The position numbers were made by a program, and so were the translations under genes. This document shows, one piece after another, positions 9,166-17,347 of a stretch of DNA of 64,000 bases (positions within the stretch are counted from its first letter, which is position 1; each line of letters opens with the position of its first letter). The DNA lies in NCBI RefSeq assembly GCF_030269305.1, contig NZ_BSTC01000016.1, forward strand, positions 1-64,000. Direction: 5' to 3'. Below the pieces are notes generated by a model. The model saw only the letters and a list, made by a program, of their open reading frames with translations. It ran no database searches and was not told where the DNA came from. Source of the stretch: Kineosporia sp. NBRC 101731. Its GTDB lineage: Bacteria > Actinomycetota > Actinomycetes > Actinomycetales > Kineosporiaceae.

Positions 9166-10623
9166 CGTGAAAGCTGCATGATTGGCCGGGATCAGGAGTA
9201 CGGCACCGGCCGCTATCAATGCACTGATCAGCAGCCACCGTAGGCTCGGGCCGTGGCGCTCGCCGGTGAGCCGGTCGGAGTTCCGGATCGTACGCCGGAT
9301 GTCGCGGGGTGTGCGCCACCAGATGAACCGGGTGACGAGATGGCCCACCAGCAGGGTGAAGGCGACCGACCAGCCCCAGACGTGATGCTCGAACGGCCCG
9401 CAGATCGACAGCAACAGCAGGAAAACCGGCCAGGACAGCAGGGAGAGGCCGAGCGACTGGCTCACCCGGTGACCGCGCAGGGTGACTGTCATCAGGCGTC
9501 CGTACTTGCCGATGTCCGCGGTGGCCGCCCGGTTCAGCGTCGTCATCCAGCGGAACGAGTACGGTCGGGCGCAGCGCTGTGAGCGCGAGAGACCGGCCAG
9601 GGCGTCGGCGTCGTCGGGCACCACGGTGAGCAGCCGGTGCCAGGCCGCGGCCTCGTCCGCGTATTTCTTGCGGGCCCGGGCCAGCCGGGCCGAGAGCTTG
9701 GCCTCGTCGATGTCGTCGTAGGTACGTGAGCGCAGCAGGTTCAGGGCCTCCTCGGCGAGCACCAGCTGATCGCGGTTGAGATAGGCCGAGACCAGGGCCC
9801 ATTCGGCTACCTGGTTCTCGAAGGTCTCGCGGAGCGCCGCCTTCGCCACCCGGGCGGCCTCGGGTGGGCTGAGGGTGGTGAGAACCACTGAGCGCCAGGC
9901 CAGCACGGCGCCGGTCGGGGGTGCCGGGGCCAGGGCGGCGAGTGCCTGCAACGGCAGGTTCAGCTTGAGCAGGCACCGTGCGGCCACGATCAGGACGGCC
10001 GGCTCCTGGGTGGCGAGGAACGTGGCCACCACGGCCAGGGCGGCCTCGGTCTGTTCGGCGTCGAGAAGGACGCGGGCGCGGGCCACGGCTTCGTCCGGGT
10101 CGTGCGCGCCGGAGCCCGGGCTCTTCGTCACGGCCTTACGGAGGGTCTCGTGCAGGCCGACGATGTCCGGGTCGGGGACGCCGGTGGTGACCGGCACCAG
10201 GGCGGTGGACCCGGCGACCAGCTGGGGGCGACGGTTCGGGTCGCGGGTCAGCAGCAGGTGCGGGTCGACACCGATGTACTGCAGCGTGCGGATTTTCGCC
10301 AGGGCATCGAGGGCGGCGGCGGTGACGTGGGTGCCGCGCAGGTCGATCCAGCGCAGTTCCCGGCAGCGGCGGGCGATGAACCTGACGTCGTCGTCGGTGG
10401 CGTTCAGCCCGGCGAGCGACAGCCCGCGCAGATGCGCCGGCAGGTCGGAGAGGCGGTGCAGGACGGCGGGGGCGGCGTCGAGCGCGAGGGGCAGTTTGCG
10501 GACGTCCAGCGCCCCTTGGGCGTCGTACCAGCGCTCCCAGCCGACGCGGGTGGGGATCAGGTAGGTGCCGAGATAGGTGCCGTCGTGCCAGGAGTTCATC
10601 GCCCAGACCGGCGCCAGGGTCAA
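9091..10623 (-). CDS. LRR/TPR-containing membrane protein
   Basis: The protein has 510 residues. Residues about 55-120 hold two leucine-rich-repeat-like units (LRGLSLAGL, LRWIDLRGT). Residues about 155-345 are Ala/Leu/Arg helical repeats of TPR type. Three hydrophobic segments follow at roughly 395-415, 420-445 and 465-485, leaving a short C-terminal tail. The start is a TTG three bases after the ATPase stop, with ATG at 10599 as the alternative. The arrangement suggests a membrane scaffold working with the upstream AAA ATPase. I do not know a named family for the whole protein. Confidence 0.72.
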   Translation of the reverse strand: MTLAPVWAMNSWHDGTYLGTYLIPTRVGWERWYDAQGALDVRKLPLALDAAPAVLHRLSDLPAHLRGLSLAGLNATDDDVRFIARRCRELRWIDLRGTHVTAAALDALAKIRTLQYIGVDPHLLLTRDPNRRPQLVAGSTALVPVTTGVPDPDIVGLHETLRKAVTKSPGSGAHDPDEAVARARVLLDAEQTEAALAVVATFLATQEPAVLIVAARCLLKLNLPLQALAALAPAPPTGAVLAWRSVVLTTLSPPEAARVAKAALRETFENQVAEWALVSAYLNRDQLVLAEEALNLLRSRTYDDIDEAKLSARLARARKKYADEAAAWHRLLTVVPDDADALAGLSRSQRCARPYSFRWMTTLNRAATADIGKYGRLMTVTLRGHRVSQSLGLSLLSWPVFLLLLSICGPFEHHVWGWSVAFTLLVGHLVTRFIWWRTPRDIRRTIRNSDRLTGERHGPSLRWLLISALIAAGAVLLIPANHAAFTSAPVHTPVRVTVSQVPLEPGTAQG

Positions 10624-10626
10624 GTC

Positions 10627-11907
10627 TCAGCCGATCTTGTGCGTGCGCAGGTAGGCGCGGAGCTCGTCGAAGTCGTCACCCGCGCCGGCGGCGTGGGCCA
10701 GGTAGGTCGCGGCGGTGGACAGCCAGGCCCGGGTGGAGGGCGGGGTGTCGCGCAGCGCGCCCTGCAGATCGGCGTTGGTCACCGGGCTGACCAGGCCGAC
10801 CTGCATCGAACGCTCGAGCGCGCGCTCGGTGGCGGCCTCGACCAGTCGCACCAGGTCGGCGCCGGAGAACATCTCGGTGCCGCGCACGAGGGCGGCCACA
10901 TCGATGTCGGGAGCGACGGGTCGCCCGGCGAACTGCAGCTTCAGCAGCGCCTCGCGGGCGGGGCCGTCGGGAGGCAGTACGAGGACGGTGCGGTCGAAAC
11001 GGCCGGGGCGGCGCAAGGCCTCGTCCACGTCCCACGGCGCGTTGGTGGCCGCGAGCACGTAGACGCCGTCGTTGCTGGTCATCCCGTCGAGTTCGACGAG
11101 CAGCTGGTTGACCACGGCCCGGGCCTGGTCGGTGTTGCGCCGTGAGCGGCGGCCGCCGATGGCGTCGAGCTCGTCGAGGAACACCACTCCCGGCGATTCC
11201 TGACGGGCCTGGGTGAAGAGCCGGGCGATGTTCTGCTCGCTCTGGCCGAAGTAGCTGCCGTAGATGTCGGCCGGCGTGGCGGAGAAGAACTGGGCCCCGA
11301 GCTCACCGCTGAGCGCGCGGGCGATGAAGGTCTTGCCGGTGCCGGGCGGGCCCCACAGCATCAGGCCGCCGCGCAACTGCTGGCCGAAGGCCTCGCGCAG
11401 CTGGGGGTGACGCATCGGGCCGAGCAGCGATCGGTGCAGGCGCTGCTTCACGTCGCTCATGCCGGCGACGTCGGCCAGGGTCACCAGATGCGGATCGCCG
11501 GAGTCCCAGCCGGTGGCGGGGGCGACCGGATCGAGGGTGGGGCTGAACAGGTTGGTCACCGGTCCGGGCGCAGGAGTCTGTGCGCTGGGAGCCGGCGTCA
11601 TGTGCGTCCGCAATTCGGTTTCACCCGACCCCTCGTCGAGGAGGGCCGCGTGCACGGCCCGGTACCCCTCGGCCAGCTGCTCGTTTCCCGACGCGGAGGC
11701 GGCCGCGGCGGCCACCGACAGAGCTGTGGTGTCGTGCGGGGACGCCGCGAGGGCACCGGTGGCGTGTTGCAGGGCCTGGGCCGCGTCACCGGCGGACAGG
11801 TACAGGCCGGCCAGATGCACGCGGAGAGGGACACCCGTCGGATCGGTGGGTGTCATGTTCGCCGCAGCGGTCTCCAGGGCCTGGAACACCGACCGATCTA
11901 CCGTCAT
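10627..11907 (-). CDS. AAA ATPase with N-terminal TPR-like region
   Basis: From the ATG at 11907 there are 426 residues. Residues 1-90 are TPR-like helices, 95-140 a Pro/Ala linker. The AAA module has Walker A GPPGTGKT at 186-193, Walker B VVFLDELDAIGG at 241-252, a sensor in LAATNAPWDVDEAL, and the arginine-finger region RRPGRFDR. It belongs to the classic FtsH/Cdc48-like clade rather than AAA+ replication factors. N-terminal helical repeats plus AAA recalls EccA of type VII secretion, but no ESX gene is nearby. It is followed at 3 bp by the LRR/TPR membrane protein, so the two are likely cotranscribed and act together. Confidence 0.85.
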   Translation of the reverse strand: MTVDRSVFQALETAAANMTPTDPTGVPLRVHLAGLYLSAGDAAQALQHATGALAASPHDTTALSVAAAAASASGNEQLAEGYRAVHAALLDEGSGETELRTHMTPAPSAQTPAPGPVTNLFSPTLDPVAPATGWDSGDPHLVTLADVAGMSDVKQRLHRSLLGPMRHPQLREAFGQQLRGGLMLWGPPGTGKTFIARALSGELGAQFFSATPADIYGSYFGQSEQNIARLFTQARQESPGVVFLDELDAIGGRRSRRNTDQARAVVNQLLVELDGMTSNDGVYVLAATNAPWDVDEALRRPGRFDRTVLVLPPDGPAREALLKLQFAGRPVAPDIDVAALVRGTEMFSGADLVRLVEAATERALERSMQVGLVSPVTNADLQGALRDTPPSTRAWLSTAATYLAHAAGAGDDFDELRAYLRTHKIG

Positions 11908-12029
11908 CCCGACACGATACCGACACGCCACCGGCCCGCACTGACTGTTTGCGCCCCCTGGATGACCGCTTTTGCCGCAGGACTGTGGTGGAGGGCGGTC
12001 GAGGTCATATCGTTTTCGGCGTGAAAGCA

Positions 12030-13517
12030 ATGCCGCTGACTCAGAAGACGCTGTCCCACCTCGACGAGAGGGTGGCGCGGCCGGGCTACGACAGATCCGA
12101 AGTCACGGTGGGCATCGTGCATTTCGGGGTCGGAGGATTCCACCGGGCGCACCAGGCGATGTATCTGGACACCTTGATGAACTCCGGCCGGGCAATGGAC
12201 TGGGGCATCTTCGGGGTCGGGGTGATGCCGCCCGACAAGGCCATGGCCGATGCGCTGTCGAAGCAGGACCACCTCTACACGCTGATGCTCAAGGACGGGC
12301 ACGGCAACCTGGATGCCCGGGTGATCGGGTCGATCGTCGACTACGCCTACGCCCCGGACGAACCACAGCGGGTGCTCGATGTGCTGACCGCGCCCTCGAC
12401 GCGCATCGTCTCGCTGACGGTGACCGAGGGCGGCTACAACATCGACAACACCACCGGTGCGTTCGACGTGGACAACCCGGTGATCACTGCGGACGTCGCC
12501 GGCCTCGCGGAGGGGAAGGTGCCGGTCACGATGTACGCCTGGGTCGCGCAGGCCCTGCAGATCCGGCGTGAGCGCGGCATCGAGCCGTTCACGGTGATGT
12601 CGTGCGACAACATCCAGTCCAACGGTGACGTGGCCCGCTCGTCCATCGCCGCGTTCGCCGGTCTGGTCGATCCGGACCTGGCGCAGTACATCCGCACCGA
12701 GGTGCTCTTCCCGAACGCCATGGTCGACCGGATCACGCCGGTCACCACGCCCGACGTGATCGAGGCGGTGTCGGACGTCTTCGGTATCGACGACGCCTGG
12801 CCGGTGGCCTGCGAGCCGTTCACCCAGTGGGTGCTGCAGGACTCGTTCCAGTCCGGGGTCCGGCCTCCGTTCGAGGAGGCCGGCGTGCAGATGGTCGCCG
12901 ATGTCGAGCCGTACGAGCTGATGAAGCTGCGTCTGCTCAACGCCGGGCACCAGGCCATCGCCTACGCCGGGCACCTGTGCGGGTACACCTACGCCCACGA
13001 GCCCTCGTCCGACCCGTTGTTCGTGCAGTTCCTGCGGGACTACTGGAACCACGAGGCCCGGCTCACGCTGGCCCCGGTCGAGGGCATCGACGTCGACGAG
13101 TACTGCGACACCCTGATCGAGCGCTTCGCCAATCCGGAGGTGCGCGACACGATCGCCCGGCTGGCGTCCTACGCCTCCGACCGCATCCCCAAGTTCGTGG
13201 TGCCGGTGATCCGCGCCAACCTGGCGAATGGCCTGGTCAGCACCCGGGCCATCGCGATCGCCGTGACCTGGGCGCGCTACGCCGAGGCGATCGACGAGCA
13301 GGGGCAGCCGATCACGGTCGTCGACGTGGAGAAGGACGAGGTGCTCGCCCGGGGCGCCCAGCAGAAGGACGACCCGCTGGCCCTGGCCCGCTCCACCCGC
13401 TGGTTCGGTGACCTGGCCGACGACCCGCGCTTCGCCGAGGTCTACACGGCCCAGCTGGCGCTGATCCACGAGGTCGGGGCCAGGGAGTTCCTGAGCATCC
13501 TGAACAAGAGCGCCTAG
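12030..13517 (+). CDS. mannitol/arabitol dehydrogenase family protein
   Basis: This 495-residue protein is of the long-chain polyol dehydrogenase family. The NAD-binding start FGVGGFHRAHQAMYLD lies near residue 30. The catalytic set K-x4-N-x2-H appears as KLRLLNAGH near residues 293-301. It oxidises mannitol to fructose or arabitol to xylulose using NAD. Because a xylulokinase lies convergently next door, D-arabitol to xylulose is attractive but unproven. A GTG at 12021 in frame is an alternative start; neither has a strong ribosome site. Confidence 0.88.
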   Translation: MPLTQKTLSHLDERVARPGYDRSEVTVGIVHFGVGGFHRAHQAMYLDTLMNSGRAMDWGIFGVGVMPPDKAMADALSKQDHLYTLMLKDGHGNLDARVIGSIVDYAYAPDEPQRVLDVLTAPSTRIVSLTVTEGGYNIDNTTGAFDVDNPVITADVAGLAEGKVPVTMYAWVAQALQIRRERGIEPFTVMSCDNIQSNGDVARSSIAAFAGLVDPDLAQYIRTEVLFPNAMVDRITPVTTPDVIEAVSDVFGIDDAWPVACEPFTQWVLQDSFQSGVRPPFEEAGVQMVADVEPYELMKLRLLNAGHQAIAYAGHLCGYTYAHEPSSDPLFVQFLRDYWNHEARLTLAPVEGIDVDEYCDTLIERFANPEVRDTIARLASYASDRIPKFVVPVIRANLANGLVSTRAIAIAVTWARYAEAIDEQGQPITVVDVEKDEVLARGAQQKDDPLALARSTRWFGDLADDPRFAEVYTAQLALIHEVGAREFLSILNKSA

Positions 13518-13541
13518 CACTGCGCCCAGCACTGCGTCCTG

Positions 13542-13572
13542 AGAAGCGCCCGGCCACCGGCCGGGCGCTTCT
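13542..13572. terminator. bidirectional terminator
   Basis: The arms GAAGCGCCCGGCC and GGCCGGGCGCTTC form a perfect 13-bp stem, extended by an A-T pair, with a 3-base loop. It sits between two genes that face each other, so it can end both transcripts. The downstream T tract is short on each side. Confidence 0.85.
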
Positions 13573-13577
13573 TCAGG

Positions 13578-15002
13578 TCACCGCTCCGCTGTCAGGTCCC
13601 TGACCTCGGCGTACTGCTCGCGCACCTGCGGGGTGAGCTGGTCGGCCGCCAAGACCTTCGGCCGGCCGGAGGCCGACCACTGCGGCTGGGCCTGCGAGCC
13701 GGACAGCACCCAGGCCGCCTGGCGGGCGGCCCCGTCGGCCACGTACTCACCCGGGGTCGGCACCAGGACGTCCAGACCCAGGATGCCCGGGGCCAGCAGC
13801 TGCACCGCCTCGGACTGGGCCGCCCCACCGATGAGGAACGCCCGCTGCACCGGAACGCCCGCGGCGCGCAGGGCGTCGATGCCGTCGGCCAGGGAGCACA
13901 GCAGCGCCTCGACCGCGGCCCGGGCGATGTGCGCCGGCGTGGTGTTGGACAGCCGCATACCGTGCAGCGACGCCGTGGAGCGCGGCCGGTTCGGCGTGCG
14001 CTCGCCCTCGAAATAGGGCACCAGAACCAGTCCTTCGGCCCCCGACGGGGCCTGCAGGGCGAGCTTGGCCAGGCCCGTGTGGTCGACACCGAGCAGGTTC
14101 GCCGCCCAGTCGAGCACCCGCGCCGCATTCAGGGTGCAGGCCAGGGGCAGGTAACGGCCGGTCGCGTCGGCGAAGCCGGTGACCAGGCCGGAGCCGTCGG
14201 CGGTCGGTGAACCGGCGATCGCCGAGACCACGCCCGAGGTGCCGATCGACACCGCGACGTCACCGGGCTTCAGCGCCAGGGCCAGAGCGGCCGCCGCGTT
14301 GTCGCCCGCACCCGGCCCGAGGATGGGCGAAGACCCACCGAAGAACCCGGCCGTGCCCGTTCCTGCCCGTTCGCGTGGTCCGAGGACCCGAGGCAAGGTG
14401 GCTTCATGACCGAGTGCGCGCTCCAGCAGATCGCTGCGGTAGCCCTCGGAGGCGGGCGACCAGTAACCGGTGCCTGATGCGTCCGACCGGTCGGTGACCA
14501 GGCCCTCGAACCCCGATCCGGCGAAACCACCGGCGAGTTGCCAGGTCAGCCAGTCGTGAGGCAGGGCCACCGCGTGGGTCCGCGTGGCGTTCGCCGGTTC
14601 CGCGTCACGCAGCCAGCGCAGCTTGGTCACGGTCAGCGAGGCCACCGGGACCGAGCCGATCGCGTCGGCCCACTGCTGCTCGTCGAGCTCACCGATCAGG
14701 TCGGTGGCGGCACCGGCCGAACGCGTGTCGTTCCACAGCAGGGCGTCCCGCACCACCTCGCCCGAGGAGTCGAGGGCGATCATGCCGTGCTGCTGGCCAC
14801 CCACCGACAGCGCGGCCACGTCGTGCAGGCCGCCCGCATCGCCGACCGCCGTCTGCAGGGCTTCCCACCAGGCTCGGGGGTGTACTTCGGTGCCGTCGGG
14901 ATGCCGTGCGCGACCGGAGCGCACGAGCTCTCCGGTGTCGGCATCCCGAATCACGATCTTGCAGGACTGGGTGGACGAATCCACACCGGCGACGAGGGTC
15001 AT
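13578..15002 (-). CDS. xylB: xylulokinase, FGGY family
   Basis: The protein has 474 residues from the ATG at 15002. Two ATGs are adjacent; GGGAG lies five bases before the second, so I choose it. The N-terminal phosphate motif is [11 protein letters not shown], substrate-contact HGMIALD follows near 78, and the C-terminal ATPase half has VSIGTSGV and GGAAQSEAV. These are the features of D-xylulose kinases, which make xylulose 5-phosphate for the pentose phosphate pathway. A perfect inverted repeat lies just upstream. Confidence 0.88.
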   Translation of the reverse strand: MTLVAGVDSSTQSCKIVIRDADTGELVRSGRARHPDGTEVHPRAWWEALQTAVGDAGGLHDVAALSVGGQQHGMIALDSSGEVVRDALLWNDTRSAGAATDLIGELDEQQWADAIGSVPVASLTVTKLRWLRDAEPANATRTHAVALPHDWLTWQLAGGFAGSGFEGLVTDRSDASGTGYWSPASEGYRSDLLERALGHEATLPRVLGPRERAGTGTAGFFGGSSPILGPGAGDNAAAALALALKPGDVAVSIGTSGVVSAIAGSPTADGSGLVTGFADATGRYLPLACTLNAARVLDWAANLLGVDHTGLAKLALQAPSGAEGLVLVPYFEGERTPNRPRSTASLHGMRLSNTTPAHIARAAVEALLCSLADGIDALRAAGVPVQRAFLIGGAAQSEAVQLLAPGILGLDVLVPTPGEYVADGAARQAAWVLSGSQAQPQWSASGRPKVLAADQLTPQVREQYAEVRDLTAER

Positions 15003-15022
15003 CATTGCTCCCGAACGATCGA

Positions 15023-15046
15023 CAGACGGCCTGCTCTGGCCGTCTG
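15023..15046 (-). promoter_or_regulatory. perfect inverted repeat before xylulokinase
   Basis: Arms CAGACGGCC and GGCCGTCTG flank a 6-bp spacer. The repeat ends 21 bp before the chosen xylB start. It could be a repressor operator or an RNA hairpin in the leader; the 24-bp size and symmetry favour an operator. Confidence 0.45.
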
Positions 15047-15092
15047 AGCACACTCCACCCCAGCTTACTGGCCGGTCAGGAAGGTGCGGGCG

Positions 15093-15680
15093 ATGAGTTC
15101 TGTCCTCTGCCCTCGTCCTGATGGTGTGAGGGGTACGAGGCTGGAGGGCATCACGGTTCTGGTCACCGGCGTGACCAGGGGATTCGGCCGTGCCGTCGCG
15201 GAAGCGCTGGTAGACGCGGGGGCCCTGGTCATCGGGGCCGGGCGCTCGTCCGACCGGCTGGGGCCGAGGTTCGTCCCCTGTGACGTGCCCGACGATCCCC
15301 GCACGGCGCAGGATCTGCTGCGGTTCTACGCACCCGACGTCGTGGTGCTCTGCCGGCCCGATCCGGCGCAGATCTGGGTCCCGGCGACTCAGGTGTCAGG
15401 GGTGTCTGGGCTGTCTGGGCTGTCTGGCTGCCTGATCGTGACGGTCGCCCGCGAACCTGTCGTCCTGCCCGAGGGGGTGCCCCACATCAGCGTGCGGGTG
15501 CCGGCGCCGGAGTCGTTACGGGATACACGGTTTCCGGAGATTCTGCGGCCCCTGGTGGTCGAGGTGAACGTGGGGACGCAGGTCACCTGGCTGATCGGGG
15601 AGGCTCAGGGAACGGGACGGTGCGGATTGGCGGCGAGTTACGAGGTGACCGGTTCGGGACTGGTCCGCCTGATCGGCTGA
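15093..15680 (+). CDS. truncated short-chain dehydrogenase-like protein
   Basis: From the ATG at 15093, eight bases after AGGAAGG, the protein has 195 residues. The N-terminal Rossmann motif [15 protein letters not shown] is a good SDR NAD(P)-binding loop. The later SDR signatures are missing: there is no NNAG and no YxxxK pair. A short SGxSG repeat coded by 9-bp DNA units occurs near residue 105. It may be degenerate, non-catalytic, or have another role. The next 170 bp carry the decayed end of a transporter, so the locus looks eroded. Confidence 0.55.
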   Translation: MSSVLCPRPDGVRGTRLEGITVLVTGVTRGFGRAVAEALVDAGALVIGAGRSSDRLGPRFVPCDVPDDPRTAQDLLRFYAPDVVVLCRPDPAQIWVPATQVSGVSGLSGLSGCLIVTVAREPVVLPEGVPHISVRVPAPESLRDTRFPEILRPLVVEVNVGTQVTWLIGEAQGTGRCGLAASYEVTGSGLVRLIG

Positions 15681-15850
15681 TCACCCGGGTGGGTCAGCAG
15701 ATCGGTGGGTCTTTCGGCACTGCCGTGGCCGCCGTGGTGTTGTCGAGGATGCTGTCGGCAGGATCGGACCCGGCTGTCGATCAGATGGCCGACCAGTAGG
15801 CCTTCTGGTGGACGGTCGGATTCACGGCGGTGGCTCTTGGCGGCTCTTGG
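15680..15850 (+). pseudogene. C-terminal remnant of a DHA2-type MFS transporter
   Basis: Read in the frame starting at 15680, the DNA encodes a VGQQIGGSFGTAVAAVVL segment, then a TAG at 15797-15799, then AFWWTVGFTAVAL in the same frame. Both blocks match the last helices of EmrB/QacA-type (DHA2) efflux pumps, where they are normally continuous. No upstream part is present. I take it as a relic of a deleted pump gene. A complete pump of the same family lies at 20553. Confidence 0.65.
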
Positions 15851-16264
15851 CAGCTCTCGGTGGCTCTCGGTGGCTCTGCCCGCCCGCTCCGGAGCGCGGA
15901 GTTGAGAATATCGAAAGGCGTTCCGGTGCAGCCATAGAGCAGATAAGTGCCCGTTTATGACTGCACCGCAGGCCCGAACGGGTTAACATGGCGCGACGTG
16001 GGAGGAAAGTTCAGCTAGGTCTGGCGCGATCCGCCGGAGCCGGCCGCCTCCCATGCCGGTGGCCCGACGCCACGTACGCAGTGGCGTGAAATCACTGTCG
16101 ATGTTCTGGGCTTTCCATGCCCGCGTGCCGATGCATCTAGCAAGCCGTCTTTGGCGCGCGATCAGTACAACGCGGGCGTTGCTCGATGCCGCATGCCCGT
16201 CGTGAACCTGCATGAATCAGCATAAATCTGCACAGGCGACAACAGAAGATCGGATCAAACGATC
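15851..16264. other. 414-bp intergenic region
   Basis: No convincing gene is seen. The first part has a degenerate CTCTTGGCGG/CTCTCGGTGG repeat that may continue the decayed transporter. The middle has a lower GC content than most spacers. The last 60 bp hold the direct repeats described separately, before the aldolase gene. Confidence 0.5.
16210..16234 (+). promoter_or_regulatory. 10-bp-spaced direct repeats upstream of the aldolase gene
   Basis: GCATGAATC at 16210 and GCATAAATC at 16220 repeat with exactly one helical turn between them, and a third partial copy GCAC starts at 16230. They end about 30 bp before the ATG. Same-face binding by a regulator is an inference. Confidence 0.35.
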
Positions 16265-17260
16265 ATGGTGGCGGACAGTAGCGACACATCGGCCCTCTTC
16301 GGTGCGATCGGCGGGGTCATCCCACCGATCTGCACCCCCTTGACGCCGGACCGGCGTCTCGACCTCGATTCCTTGCGCAGCCTGAGAACTCACCTGATCG
16401 GGCAGGGAGTGAGTGGCATCTTCGCGCTCGGCACGATGGGCGAGGGGCACTACCTCACACCCAGTCAATCGACCACGGTCGTGGAGACCCTGGCCGCCGA
16501 GAAGGGCCCCGAACCGCTGCTCGTCGGCATCGTGGAGCCCACGACGCCACGCGTGCTCGAGGGCATCGACCGCCTGGTGTCCGAGCGGGTCGACGGCATC
16601 GTCGTCACCGGGCCGTTCTATGCCAACGTCAGCGAGCCGGAAATCCTGCGGCACTTCGAGCTCGTCGCAAATCATTCTCCAGTACCGGTTCTCGCTTACA
16701 ACATGCCCAGCAACACGGGTTACGCGCTGACCGCGCACAACATGATCGAGCTGCTCGCCGAAGATCTCATCGTCGGCATCAAAGACAGTTCGCTCGACCT
16801 CACCAACCTGCGCCGGGTCACGGTGGAGGTGCCGAACGTGGACAAGAAGCTCATCTTCACCGGCTCCGACACCCTGCTCGACTGTGCCCTCGACATCGGC
16901 GCGAACGGTGCCGTCACCGGTCTGTCCAACATTGCCGCCGACTACTTCGTCGCGGCGATGGCCGCGCACGCCGACGACCGGCGCGCCGACCTCTCCCGCA
17001 TCCTGCGGGTCCTGAACATTCTCGTGCAGGTGTACGTGCCCACCGAGGTCGAGCGGGGCCCCAACAGCACGGCGATCGGTGCGCTCAAGTCGGCGCTCGT
17101 CGCTCAGGGCATCATCGCCAGCGATGCCCTGAGCGAGCCGATGACCCCCGTGACCGAGGGTCGTCGTGAGCATGTCCGCTCGGTGCTGGACGAGGCGCGT
17201 CAGCTGGTCGACATGGCACAGAGTTCTGGAATGGCACAGAGCTCGGGGATGGCAAGCTGA
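16265..17260 (+). CDS. dihydrodipicolinate synthase/N-acetylneuraminate lyase family aldolase
   Basis: The protein has 331 residues. The substrate loop is GTMGEG (56-61, in place of the common GTTGE), Tyr145 in YNMPSNTGY activates, and Lys173 in GIKDSS forms the Schiff base. This family makes or splits 2-keto acids. The changed GTMGE loop and lack of lysine-pathway neighbours argue for a catabolic sugar-acid or keto-acid aldolase rather than lysine synthesis. The last 15 residues contain two copies of MAQSSG from an 18-bp duplication. Confidence 0.85.
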   Translation: MVADSSDTSALFGAIGGVIPPICTPLTPDRRLDLDSLRSLRTHLIGQGVSGIFALGTMGEGHYLTPSQSTTVVETLAAEKGPEPLLVGIVEPTTPRVLEGIDRLVSERVDGIVVTGPFYANVSEPEILRHFELVANHSPVPVLAYNMPSNTGYALTAHNMIELLAEDLIVGIKDSSLDLTNLRRVTVEVPNVDKKLIFTGSDTLLDCALDIGANGAVTGLSNIAADYFVAAMAAHADDRRADLSRILRVLNILVQVYVPTEVERGPNSTAIGALKSALVAQGIIASDALSEPMTPVTEGRREHVRSVLDEARQLVDMAQSSGMAQSSGMAS

Positions 17261-17290
17261 AGTTGGCTGATCTCTCTCAGCAACCTCTCC

Positions 17291-17316
17291 CCTTACGTAA
17301 GGTTAGGTTTCCTCGA
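17291..17316 (+). promoter_or_regulatory. palindrome CCTTACGTAAGG with adjoining DtxR/IdeR half-site-like bases
   Basis: A perfect 12-bp palindrome is at 17291-17302. From 17298 the bases TAAGGTTAGG match the left half of the actinobacterial iron box, but the right half is poor. The related TACGTAAGG occurs at 24541, upstream of the flippase gene. It lies 32 bp before the acyltransferase start. Confidence 0.35.
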
Positions 17317-17347
17317 CGTCGGACCAGCGACGACGAGACGAGGAAGC

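Noticed and set aside
9091-11907. AAA plus LRR/TPR pair as a type VII secretion (EccA) locus
   Set aside because: No EccB-E, WXG100 or mycosin gene is present in the window.
11904-13532. Minus-strand frame of 542 codons opposite the polyol dehydrogenase
   Set aside because: Asp/Val/His-rich shadow; the plus frame has complete catalytic motifs.
15983-16213. 76-codon minus-strand frame in the spacer before the aldolase
   Set aside because: No ribosome site, no recognisable feature and a random-looking composition.
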